Shown in pieces: positions 1-7,507 of a stretch of DNA of 64,000 nt (position 1 is the stretch's first letter; each line of letters opens with the position of its first letter). A model generated the notes under the pieces. The model searched no databases, had not been told where the DNA came from, and saw only the letters and a program-made list of their open reading frames with translations. Location of the stretch: contig CAYPXR010000006.1 in assembly GCA_964414585.1 (NCBI GenBank), forward strand, positions 1 through 64,000, written 5' to 3'. The DNA is from DATEMU01 sp964414585. Lineage in GTDB: Bacteria; Planctomycetota; Phycisphaerae; UBA1845; UTPLA1. The position numbers were made by a program, and so were the translations under genes.

Positions 1-110
1 CCGTTCCGGTATTTTACGGCCGGCAGGGGCGCCGGCCGCTACGTCAAGGCGCAATCCACTCTAGAATGTCCGCCAGCTTGGCGCCGGCAATGTAGGCGTG
101 ATCCATGGCA

Positions 111-1181
111 CTACAGCCTGTTGCGCTTGAAGAGGAGATACGCGAAGCGGGCGATGAGAAGGTCTTGCGTGTAGGTGTCGCTCGCGTCGCTGGAGGCCAG
201 TCGCTGGATGGACAGGCTGACCACGTCGCCGACGGCGAAGGTGTCGGCGGGAATGGTTCCGGCGAGGGCGTAGGCGATGTCGCCCGCGGCGGTCGGGCCC
301 GCGAGGACGTTGCCTGCCGAGCCTTCGGCGATGCCGTTCGTCGCGTCGCGCGCCCGATCCCAGTTGACTTGAAGTGAGACGTCGCCGGAGGCCGAGGCGG
401 CGGCCTGCACCGGGACGATCACATCGGCGGATTCTCCGACGTCGCATCCGTCGTCAATGAGAAAAGTAAGCGACCGCCAGCCGCCGTCGTTGAAGTTCGT
501 CACCTGCACGGCGGGCAAGTCGATGGCGGATTCGGAATTCGTCGCAAAACGAGTCGCCGTGACGACGCCGTTGGCGTACGCGGTGACCACGGGGCCCTGG
601 ACCATCACGCGTTTGGTCGGCCGACCGACGCCCGCGAAGGTGTATTCCGCGGCGGCGGGATCGAACTTCACATAGTCGTCCTCCGTCCCGATGGTTCGCG
701 GCCCGAACAGCGGATCCGGTGGAAAGAGCAGCGGCGAATCCGTCGGCCAGGCGCGATAGACCAGCTCATAAATCGCCACGCGGTCATCGGCGTCGACGAA
801 TTTCTCACTGAGACTTTGAAGCTGATAGCCGGTGACCGCCTCGTAGTCGTCGAGCTGCTCGCGGACTTTGTCCATCAAGGTGAACGCGCCGAGGGCGGTC
901 GAGTCGCCCAACCGAGGATTCGTACCGGCCCGAAGCATCTGCGCGGCGACGATCACCGTGAAGTGCGCACCGAGTTTGTCCGGGCGCGTCTCCGGCGCGG
1001 TCGGTTCGTCGGTGAAGGCGACGAGCGCCGCGGGCATGCGCTCGCGCCGGATCGCGTCGCGCAGCGCGGTGCGAAAGCCGCCCGACTCCCCGCGGACCGT
1101 CGCGAAGGCCGGCGAACCGGAAATGGTGGCGGCGGCCAGCCGCGCGACGATTGCATTTTCAAGATCGCCCAACCTGGACAT
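111..1181 (-). CDS. Mu gp37-like (DUF1834) phage protein with extra C-terminal domain
   Basis: This 356-residue protein resembles the Mu gp37/DUF1834 family of head-tail region proteins in its first ~160 residues (an N-terminal MSRLGDLENAIVARL helix followed by an alpha/beta domain containing FTVIVAAQMLRAG). It also sits directly after gp36 and the major capsid gene, as in Mu. Family members are usually about half this length. The last ~170 residues form a second, beta-rich region with no catalytic motif that I recognise, probably a fused virion domain. The start is ATG with AGAGGA six bases upstream. It is the last complete gene of the cassette on the minus strand. Family assignment is by resemblance and gene order; the role (neck or tail completion) is inference. 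Confidence 0.6.
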   Translation of the reverse strand: MSRLGDLENAIVARLAAATISGSPAFATVRGESGGFRTALRDAIRRERMPAALVAFTDEPTAPETRPDKLGAHFTVIVAAQMLRAGTNPRLGDSTALGAFTLMDKVREQLDDYEAVTGYQLQSLSEKFVDADDRVAIYELVYRAWPTDSPLLFPPDPLFGPRTIGTEDDYVKFDPAAAEYTFAGVGRPTKRVMVQGPVVTAYANGVVTATRFATNSESAIDLPAVQVTNFNDGGWRSLTFLIDDGCDVGESADVIVPVQAAASASGDVSLQVNWDRARDATNGIAEGSAGNVLAGPTAAGDIAYALAGTIPADTFAVGDVVSLSIQRLASSDASDTYTQDLLIARFAYLLFKRNRL

Positions 1182-1199
1182 GGTTGTCCTCTCAATCTT

Positions 1200-1643
1200 T
1201 CAAAAGTTTTCCAGACTTTCGCGAGTCATCGAGCGGGCGGGGCCCGCCGTCTGCGGCAGCGGACCCATCGCAGTGCTTTCCGCGAGCGTGATCGTCGACG
1301 GCAACTGTACGATGCCGGACGCGACTCGGCTGAGCCACGTCACGGCCTCCTCGCGCCGGCGAACGATGTCCGCCGGGACGGGCGGTCGGCGACTGTGCAG
1401 CCGGTAAGAGACGAGATCGAGGACGAACGACTTGAGCACGGCCTGCACGTCCGGTTCGTCGGCGAGATCGACCGGCACGGCATAGCGCGTGGCGAGATAG
1501 CTGTTCACTTCACCTTCGGCGCCGAGCCGGGCTTCGTCGACCTTGTCGGTGTCGGCCGAGCCGCTGCCGGTGTCGTCGGTGAGCTGGATGTAGGCCTGCG
1601 TGCCCAGGCGCGATTGAATTTCGCTGTTGGTAACGTATGACAT
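1200..1643 (-). CDS. Mu gp36-like (DUF1320) phage protein
   Basis: The 147-residue product begins MSYVTNSEIQSRLG and has the conserved pattern of the DUF1320/Mu gp36 family: an N-terminal helix, an acidic segment DKVDEARLGAEGEVNSYLATRY, and a C-terminal helix VRRREEAVTWLSRVASG. Proteins of this family are small virion or head-completion components encoded just after the major capsid gene; the exact role is not established. An AAGGAGG ribosome-binding site precedes the ATG. The gene lies 18 bases upstream of the gp37-like gene and 161 bases downstream of the capsid gene, on the same strand. Confidence 0.7.
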   Translation of the reverse strand: MSYVTNSEIQSRLGTQAYIQLTDDTGSGSADTDKVDEARLGAEGEVNSYLATRYAVPVDLADEPDVQAVLKSFVLDLVSYRLHSRRPPVPADIVRRREEAVTWLSRVASGIVQLPSTITLAESTAMGPLPQTAGPARSMTRESLENF

Positions 1644-1804
1644 CGCTGGTCCTCCTTTTGGAATTCAGGGAGTGCGAGGGCCGGCTCAAGTGGCCACCGA
1701 AGACGAAGCGCCGCACACGCCCCGCCGGATTCGGCGCTCCGTCGCCGGCCCACGCCGCCCTCCCCGATGCACAGCCCAAGGCGGCTGTGCTCCAACCCCT
1801 CCGA

Positions 1805-2719
1805 TCACACAAAGTCCGTGCGCACGGCAAACTGCCAGTAGCCATAGGCCAGGCGATATCGCGCCCGCACGCCGAAGAAAAACTTCTCCCGGCGGAAGCC
1901 CTCGTCGGAATCCTCGGCCAGCGCGCCGAACTCGACCGGCTCGCGGTCCTGAAAGATGAACGGGCGGATCACGCCGTCGGTCTTGAGCAGGTACCACTTG
2001 GACTTGTCCGTCAGCCACGGCAGGGCGATGACGCGGGCGATGCCCTGCAAGACGTTGGTCGAGCTGCCGACGATCGTCGCATTGATCGCCTCGCTGGCGG
2101 TGAAGAGCATCGTCGGCGGGACGAGGCAGACGAGGCTCGACGCGGTGATGAGCATCGGCTCGCCCTGGTCATCCTTGAAGCTGAGCATCGTGCCGAGCGC
2201 CTGCTTCAACGCTTCCTTGAATTCCTCGACCGTCGGTGCGTCGCTGCTCGACGCGTCGAAGGTGAGGAGGTTGCTCTGGTTGCCGGATTCGCCGGAGGCG
2301 TGCGTCGCGTTGAAGTAGCTTACGCCGTCGTAGCTGTCGTTGCCGGCCGTTTCGCCGCCGGTCAGAAGCTGCGAGATCAGATAGTCCTTGTGCGTCGCGG
2401 CGCGCTGGGCGAGTTCCGCGATGCGCATCCGAATCTGGCCGGTCTGATCGTCGCTGACTTCGTCGCGGTCCACCTCGATCGTCGCCTCGTACTTGAGGTT
2501 TTCGACGGAGTAGCTCTCCGTACGCAGGCCCTGGGCCAGGCGGCCCTGGTCCCATTCGCGGATTCGCGGCACCGTCCCCAGCCAGCGATAGTCCTCACGG
2601 TCGGCCGTGGAGACGACGCGCGTGGCCAGGTCCTTGTAATGGTTCGGCGTGCGCTCGAAGTGATCGAAGAAATCGCTGCGCAGCCCCTTGGTCAACAGTC
2701 CCGTATTGATGATCGCCAT
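1805..2719 (-). CDS. Mu gpT-like major capsid protein
   Basis: The 304-residue product matches the Mu gpT major head subunit family. It opens MAIINTGLLTKGLRSDFFDHF and carries the family's central block, in which a segment DRDEVSDDQTGQIRMRIAEL is followed by a helical stretch and then SYDGVSYFNATHASGESG. The length fits gpT (about 305 residues). It would assemble the icosahedral head after cleavage of the scaffold or protease. It follows the decoration protein gene and precedes gp36, as in Mu-like phages. The reading frame is intact with no sign of decay. Confidence 0.85.
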   Translation of the reverse strand: MAIINTGLLTKGLRSDFFDHFERTPNHYKDLATRVVSTADREDYRWLGTVPRIREWDQGRLAQGLRTESYSVENLKYEATIEVDRDEVSDDQTGQIRMRIAELAQRAATHKDYLISQLLTGGETAGNDSYDGVSYFNATHASGESGNQSNLLTFDASSSDAPTVEEFKEALKQALGTMLSFKDDQGEPMLITASSLVCLVPPTMLFTASEAINATIVGSSTNVLQGIARVIALPWLTDKSKWYLLKTDGVIRPFIFQDREPVEFGALAEDSDEGFRREKFFFGVRARYRLAYGYWQFAVRTDFV

Positions 2720-2767
2720 TGGCTTTTTCCTTTCGCTGTTCGCTATTCGCCATTCACAATTCTTTTG

Positions 2768-3523
2768 CTACGGCAACTCGTAATACCGCATGGACAAGAG
2801 CCCGCCGACGCCGACCGTCGACGAGGCCTGACCGACTTTGGCCCAGAGGCGCAGATTCTTGGCCACGCCGGCGCCCGCCAGCGTCATCGCCGCCGGCGTA
2901 TGGGCCGTGAGCGATGTCAGATTGAACGCGTCGACGATCTCGTCGGGGTCGGAGTTGTCCGTGCCGATGTCGAGGTTTCCCTGATCGGGCAGCGTGTTGA
3001 ATGAAACATGCACGCTGACGATCTTGATCGCCCGTTGGGTGATGAGAATGGGATTCGTCGTCGCCGCGGAGGTCGAGCTGACCAGAACCGCCTGCACGGA
3101 TTTTTCGATCTGCGGCGCGGCCATCGGCATGATCCGCACGACGCCGACGTTGGCGCCGGCAAGGGCCATCAGGATTCCGGCGTAACTCGCGCCAGCCTGC
3201 GGATTGGCGGTGGTCACGTCGTCGCCCGTGGCATAGACCGGCGCGCCGACGAGGTCCTGCGTCACGCTCTGCACGGCGAGGATGAAATCGCCCTGCGTGT
3301 AGAGTCGGACGGATGCCGCGCCGTCGAGCCCGCCGCTGTTGTCCACTTCCTCGTAGGCGATGCCCGCGAAGACGTCGCCCGCGACGAGGGGGCGGACGAA
3401 GCCGCTGGCCCGTTCGACGCCGACGATGGCTCCTTTGTAGATGTGCGCCGCTTCCGCAATGGGAAACGACCGCAGCTCCTGGTCCACATACCGATTCAGT
3501 TCACGATTGGCCGTGAGTGCCAT
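2768..3523 (-). CDS. Phage capsid decoration/cement-like protein (DUF2190-type)
   Basis: This 251-residue protein starts MALTANRELNRYVDQELRSF. It contains small-residue-rich repeats typical of capsid decoration proteins, such as VAGDVFAGIAYEEVDNSGG and VYATGDDVTTANPQAGASYA, which resemble the DUF2190 cement-protein fold. The ATG at 3523 is chosen over upstream in-frame starts because GAGGAG lies just before it and the upstream codons read as repeat DNA. The second half has no clear match and may be a separate surface domain. Position between protease and capsid genes supports a head role. Function is inferred. Confidence 0.6.
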   Translation of the reverse strand: MALTANRELNRYVDQELRSFPIAEAAHIYKGAIVGVERASGFVRPLVAGDVFAGIAYEEVDNSGGLDGAASVRLYTQGDFILAVQSVTQDLVGAPVYATGDDVTTANPQAGASYAGILMALAGANVGVVRIMPMAAPQIEKSVQAVLVSSTSAATTNPILITQRAIKIVSVHVSFNTLPDQGNLDIGTDNSDPDEIVDAFNLTSLTAHTPAAMTLAGAGVAKNLRLWAKVGQASSTVGVGGLLSMRYYELP

Positions 3524-3545
3524 GTTTTTCTCCTCTCTTTGTGCC

Positions 3546-3606
3546 GGGGAGGACAAAGCTCTGCTTGGTCATTCCTGGATGGCAAAGCTGGAGCTTTGCC
3601 CTCCCC
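3546..3606. repeat. REP-like palindromic repeat, copy A
   Basis: The gap between protease and decoration genes carries a perfect 9-bp stem palindrome at 3581-3600 (GGCAAAGCTGGAGCTTTGCC). A larger inverted repeat surrounds it: 3546-3561 pairs with 3591-3606 with one mismatch. The same core recurs at 6014-6033. Confidence 0.8.
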
Positions 3607-3619
3607 AAAAAACTCGACG

Positions 3620-4576
3620 CTAGATTCCCTGCTCCCTGACCGCGCACGCCACGTACGCCTCCTCCGTGCAGAGCTTTTCGAGCAGGACGCGATTCGCCTG
3701 GTATTCCAGCCGCGCGGCGGACTCGACGGACCTGGCGGTGGGCGACGATGTCGTCGTTGATTCCTTTGGAACCGGCAGTCGACCCGGCGCGACCAGAACC
3801 GGTGCGGATTCCGCCCATCGGTCGAATTCCTCCGGGTCACGGCGCGCGAGGGAAAGCGCCCACGCGCGCTGCGCCGGCGAGAGCTTTCCCGCCGCAAGGG
3901 CTCGTACGACGCGGTCCTCGGCCTGGCGCATGGCCTGCTCTTGTTCGAGCGTGACGATCCGCTGCGCCGCGGCGACGAGGACCAGGTCGTCGCCGGCCGA
4001 TTCGTCGAGCGCGAGCATGGCGCGGAGAGCCGCCGCGGTCGGCGTCTGGCTGCTGACCATCGGGCGCATGCCGACGATGGCTGGTTTGTTGGTGAGTGCG
4101 ACGGAGTGGAGCCCGACGATCCGTCGATCGCTTCGCCGCACCAGCGCCACGGGCGACAGGTAGCGATACTGACGGCCGCGCAGGCGCTGCGCCGCTTCGG
4201 GAGTCCACTGCACATCGGCCCAGAGCCCGGCTTGAAGCGACGCGCCGCTGCTTGCGGCTTCCTCCGGCGTCACGACCGAGAGCGCCTTGATCCAACCGGC
4301 GGCCGGCGCCTGGCCGGTCGGCGAGCTGTACGGACCGCCGAGCGTCTGGTGTTCGTAATCGACGGGCAGATCGGTGCCGTGCGCGGCGAAGGCGGCGATC
4401 GTCGCGGTCGCGGCTTCCTCATCGACGACGAAGGCGCCGGAGGCGGTCCGCACTTCGCCCCAGGGCGCGATCAGAATGCGGCCCGGCGGCTCGGCATCGG
4501 AGAGGGTCGAAGCCGCGATGGCCATCGTCTCCGTTTGCGGCGATTCGTTTTGTTTCACGTTCACTTTGATTTGCAT
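3620..4576 (-). CDS. Mu gpI-like prohead protease/scaffold
   Basis: The 318-residue product fits the Mu gpI protease-scaffold family. Seen in the sequence are GRILIAPWGEVRTASGAFVVD near residue 35, the candidate catalytic region LPVDYEHQTL, GQAPAAGWIKALSV, the segment YRYLSPVALVRRSDRRIVG, and HSVALTNKPAIVGMRPM. The helical C-terminal third would be the scaffold. The ATG at 4576 is preferred because GGAGG lies five bases upstream; an upstream ATG at 4588 is possible. It follows the portal gene directly, with no gp30/F-type minor head gene in between. Confidence 0.8.
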   Translation of the reverse strand: MQIKVNVKQNESPQTETMAIAASTLSDAEPPGRILIAPWGEVRTASGAFVVDEEAATATIAAFAAHGTDLPVDYEHQTLGGPYSSPTGQAPAAGWIKALSVVTPEEAASSGASLQAGLWADVQWTPEAAQRLRGRQYRYLSPVALVRRSDRRIVGLHSVALTNKPAIVGMRPMVSSQTPTAAALRAMLALDESAGDDLVLVAAAQRIVTLEQEQAMRQAEDRVVRALAAGKLSPAQRAWALSLARRDPEEFDRWAESAPVLVAPGRLPVPKESTTTSSPTARSVESAARLEYQANRVLLEKLCTEEAYVACAVREQGI

Positions 4577-4656
4577 GGCGTCCTCCATTTTTTCTCTACT
4601 CCTTAGTCCACCAATCTTGCTCACTGCTCCCCAAAAATCGTTCGCGTTGATGAAGA

Positions 4657-5958
4657 TCAACTTCCCGAGATCTTTCCCGGCATGACCGGCTCGTCGCCGA
4701 CGACTTCGGGAATGCCGAGCGAGGCATGGACCCATCGCGCCGGGACGCGCGCGCCAAGTTGGTTCACCGCCACGTCCAGAACTTTGGCGAGCTTGTCGGG
4801 CTCAAAGCGCTGGTCGAGGATTCGGTGGAAGTGCGGCACCGGCGCGTCGGGACCGAAGCGCAGGCGCACCATCGGCGCGAGAAGGTCGCGGCGAATGGTG
4901 CGGGCCTCCTTGCGCAGGTCGTCGTCGCGCAGATCGCGGCGGACCTGGTCATGGACCTTGGCCGCCCCGGCACTGGCCAACATGCGCGCCGTGTCGGTCG
5001 TCAGCGTCTGACCGAGCCAGGCCTTGCTGATCTCGCGGTCGAAATAGAGGCAGAGGTTCTCGTAGAGATTCGTCTCGCCCGGCGAGCGCGACTGGATGAT
5101 TTCCAGTTCGACGGCTTTCGAGAAAATGCCGGTCGCGTCCGCGCCGAGCTGCCGGAGCATCTCCAGGAGTTCGCGCTTTTCCTCCGGCGTCGCGTTGGGA
5201 GCGTACCGCGCGATCCGCACGGGCATCCCGAAGACCTCGGCGAAGATGAGCCAGTCCTTGATGGCGAAATGTTTGCCGAGATAGGCCAGAGCCGTGACGC
5301 GAAGCAGGCCGCCGCGAAGCGGATGACCGCTGGATGCATGCGGCGCGTGGACAATGAATTTGTCCGGCGGCAGTTCGATGCCGTCGAAGCGCGAATCCTC
5401 GGTGAGCAGGCGGATTTCGCCAAAATCGCCGAGCGTCAGGCGACCGAAGTCGACCGGTTGGAGTTGCGCCAGTTGCAGGCCCGAATCCGTCGCCTCCCAG
5501 ACGAGTTCAACGAGAGAAATGTTGCGGCCGACGGCCAGCGACAGGTGCGCGAGCGATTCTTCAAAGCCTGTCAGCGAGCGCAGCGTTTCGTCGCAATAGG
5601 CCGCCGCCGCGTCGGCCAACGCGCGATCGTGCGACGCACTGCGCGACGCGCCCCAGCCGGGCATCTGCGCGGCGGAGAAGATTTCCCATTGCAGACCCGT
5701 AACGGCGAGGCGGCGCGTGTTGGCCACGCTGTATAGGTGCGCGTCTTTTTCCTCCATCTGCTCAAAAAGCGACATCTGCGCCGAGAGCGAGCCCGAGTCC
5801 GCCTCGCGGAAGATCGAGATGAGCCGCTGCGGCGTCAGGCCGTCGGCAGGATAATCGCGCCAGGTGTCTTCCTTGCGCCGCCCGAGCAGGATGCCGGTCT
5901 GCGGTTTTCGTCCCGACGTCCCCCGGACCGCATTCACAATTCGCTCGATCATTCCCAT
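4657..5958 (-). CDS. Mu gp29-like portal protein (DUF935)
   Basis: The ~433-residue product has the DUF935/Mu gp29 portal signature: LTPQRLISIFREADSG near the N-terminus, the segment KDAHLYSVANTRRLAVTGL, the block LVELVWEATDSGLQLAQLQP, and the C-terminal portion with GQTLTTDTARMLASAGAAKV. Portals form the dodecameric DNA gate at one head vertex and dock the terminase. Three in-frame ATGs (5964, 5958, 5952) follow a GAGGAG; 5958 gives the best spacing. Length is somewhat shorter than the ~500 residues typical of Mu gp29. Confidence 0.85.
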   Translation of the reverse strand: MGMIERIVNAVRGTSGRKPQTGILLGRRKEDTWRDYPADGLTPQRLISIFREADSGSLSAQMSLFEQMEEKDAHLYSVANTRRLAVTGLQWEIFSAAQMPGWGASRSASHDRALADAAAAYCDETLRSLTGFEESLAHLSLAVGRNISLVELVWEATDSGLQLAQLQPVDFGRLTLGDFGEIRLLTEDSRFDGIELPPDKFIVHAPHASSGHPLRGGLLRVTALAYLGKHFAIKDWLIFAEVFGMPVRIARYAPNATPEEKRELLEMLRQLGADATGIFSKAVELEIIQSRSPGETNLYENLCLYFDREISKAWLGQTLTTDTARMLASAGAAKVHDQVRRDLRDDDLRKEARTIRRDLLAPMVRLRFGPDAPVPHFHRILDQRFEPDKLAKVLDVAVNQLGARVPARWVHASLGIPEVVGDEPVMPGKISGS

Positions 5959-5979
5959 CTTCATCTCCTCTCGAAACCA

Positions 5980-6039
5980 GGGGAACGGCAAAGCTCTGCT
6001 TTGCACTCCGAAGGGCAAAGCTGGAGCTTTGCCCTCCCC
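5980..6039. repeat. REP-like palindromic repeat, copy B
   Basis: This is a second copy of the palindromic repeat, upstream of the portal gene. The 20-bp core at 6014-6033 is identical to 3581-3600. It is flanked by the same CAAAGCTCTGCTT half-element on its left and CCCTCCCCAA on its right. The two copies frame the portal-protease pair. Confidence 0.8.
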
Positions 6040-6054
6040 AACGATGCTCTCCCC

Positions 6055-7398
6055 TCAAAACGCGCCCGCCCGCGCAAAGGTCAAACGGCCCGACGAGATG
6101 TACCCGATTTCGTCGCTCGCATTCGCACCGTCGGCGGCGTGCAATCCCAGAGCGGCGGCCCAGAAGCGATCGGCGTGACCACCGGAGGATCGGTCGGCGT
6201 CGAAACGCACATTTCCGCCGGTGACGATCCGCGACATCGAGTGCCAATCGTTCATGATCGATTCGTCGACGGGGATGCGCAAATGCCCGCGTTCGGCGTG
6301 GACACGCAATCGCCCGGCGAGTTCGCTCTTGAGCGCGGCGGTGAATTGGACGCCTTCGACGCGGTCCTCGCCGAAGACGTTCGCCAATCGCTCAGCCAGT
6401 TGCAGGCCCAGCCCCGTCGCGTCGATGCAGCAGCGGCGCAGCGAACGCTCCGTCAACAGTCTTATCAACCTCGATTCCTGTTCCGCGAAGGGTGCCGCTT
6501 GCATGACGACGACGCCGCGCGTGACGAAGTCGTTTTCCACTTTTTCCCAGAGCCAGATGACCGTGAGATCGCGGAACCGCCCGACGTCGACGCCGGCGTA
6601 GAGGGCCGCCCCGCGCCGCGCGATGGCGCGGTGGTCCACGGCGGTCGACAGTTGCACGTCTTGGCAGCGTCGGATCAATTCGTAGGTCATGAAGCTCGTC
6701 GCATCGTCGACGAATTCGCAGTCAAATTCCTGCCGCCATGTCAATTCGTCGCCGATCCCCTTTCGAAGCGTCGCCACATCGACGTCCAGCCCGCGGCTCA
6801 CGGCCGAGTCCAGCGTGATCGTCCGCCGCTCGAAGGTGTCGTTGTTCATCAGCTTGTGAAACATGTTCTTCTGACCGCGCGGCGTGGACGCAACGTCGAG
6901 TTCGCCCTCGGCGCGCAGGACGCACGGGTACAACGCCGCCCAGATTGCGTCGTCTTCGCGGTGCATGGCGAATTCGTCGAGAAAGACGTCGCCGGAATAG
7001 CCCCGCGCGGTCATCGGATTGGCGGGCAGGCCGATGATCCGCACGCCGGCGGGCAATCGGATTTCGAGTTGGCGAAGCCGAGTACCGCGAAAGTAGCCGC
7101 GGGCGTGCCACTCGTGCCAGATCTTCAGGGTCTTGCAGTGCGAGCGGATTTTTTCCATGACCTCGCGGCTTTGGCGCTCGCCGGCCGAGAGGACGATCTG
7201 GTCTCGTTTGCGCGATAATCCCCGGATCAATCGTCGCAGGCCGAAGGTGAAACTCTTGCCGGTCTGCCGCGCCCAGCAGTTCCAGGTGAACCGCGCCTTG
7301 CACGCCAGAATATCGGCCTGATAGGGGAGGACCGGCACGGCCGGTTTTTCGCGTCGATTCGTGCAAGCAAAAGCGGGCTCGTTCATGGCTTGCGGCAT
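6055..7398 (-). CDS. Mu gp28-like terminase large subunit
   Basis: The 447-residue product is a large terminase: an ATPase that translocates DNA into the prohead plus an RNase-H-fold nuclease. Walker A is CWARQTGKS (residues 41-49), Walker B is DVFLDE (137-142), and the coupling motif is ASTPRGQ (~170). The nuclease domain begins at AGVDVGRFRDL with a candidate metal aspartate at 271. The architecture is complete. It is the first gene of the minus-strand cassette. No small terminase, transposase or regulator lies upstream in the window; the next DNA belongs to an oppositely oriented host-type gene. Confidence 0.85.
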   Translation of the reverse strand: MPQAMNEPAFACTNRREKPAVPVLPYQADILACKARFTWNCWARQTGKSFTFGLRRLIRGLSRKRDQIVLSAGERQSREVMEKIRSHCKTLKIWHEWHARGYFRGTRLRQLEIRLPAGVRIIGLPANPMTARGYSGDVFLDEFAMHREDDAIWAALYPCVLRAEGELDVASTPRGQKNMFHKLMNNDTFERRTITLDSAVSRGLDVDVATLRKGIGDELTWRQEFDCEFVDDATSFMTYELIRRCQDVQLSTAVDHRAIARRGAALYAGVDVGRFRDLTVIWLWEKVENDFVTRGVVVMQAAPFAEQESRLIRLLTERSLRRCCIDATGLGLQLAERLANVFGEDRVEGVQFTAALKSELAGRLRVHAERGHLRIPVDESIMNDWHSMSRIVTGGNVRFDADRSSGGHADRFWAAALGLHAADGANASDEIGYISSGRLTFARAGAF

Positions 7399-7479
7399 CC
7401 TCTCCTCGCCGCACCCATTACTCTTGCTCCGCGCTCCCTCTAATTGGGCGTTGGCTCTTTATTGGTTTGTGTAAGTCGC

Positions 7480-7485
7480 TATACT
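7480..7485 (+). promoter_or_regulatory. Candidate -10 box for the dockerin-like gene
   Basis: TATACT lies 23 bases before the GGAGG-ATT start at 7508 and would give a leader of about 16 bases carrying the ribosome-binding site. No convincing -35 hexamer is seen at 16-18 bases. Confidence 0.35.
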
Positions 7486-7507
7486 CCGCGGACTTGGAGG
7501 CTCGAAA

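Noticed and set aside
18..40. GC-rich hairpin as a terminator of the phage cassette
   Set aside because: The stem is good (CGGCCGGC/GCCGGCCG) but no T tract follows on either relevant strand.
44..106. 20-codon frame after the gp37-like gene (MDHAYIAGAKLADILEWIAP)
   Set aside because: There is no ribosome-binding site and it is too short to judge; a real gene may extend beyond the window.
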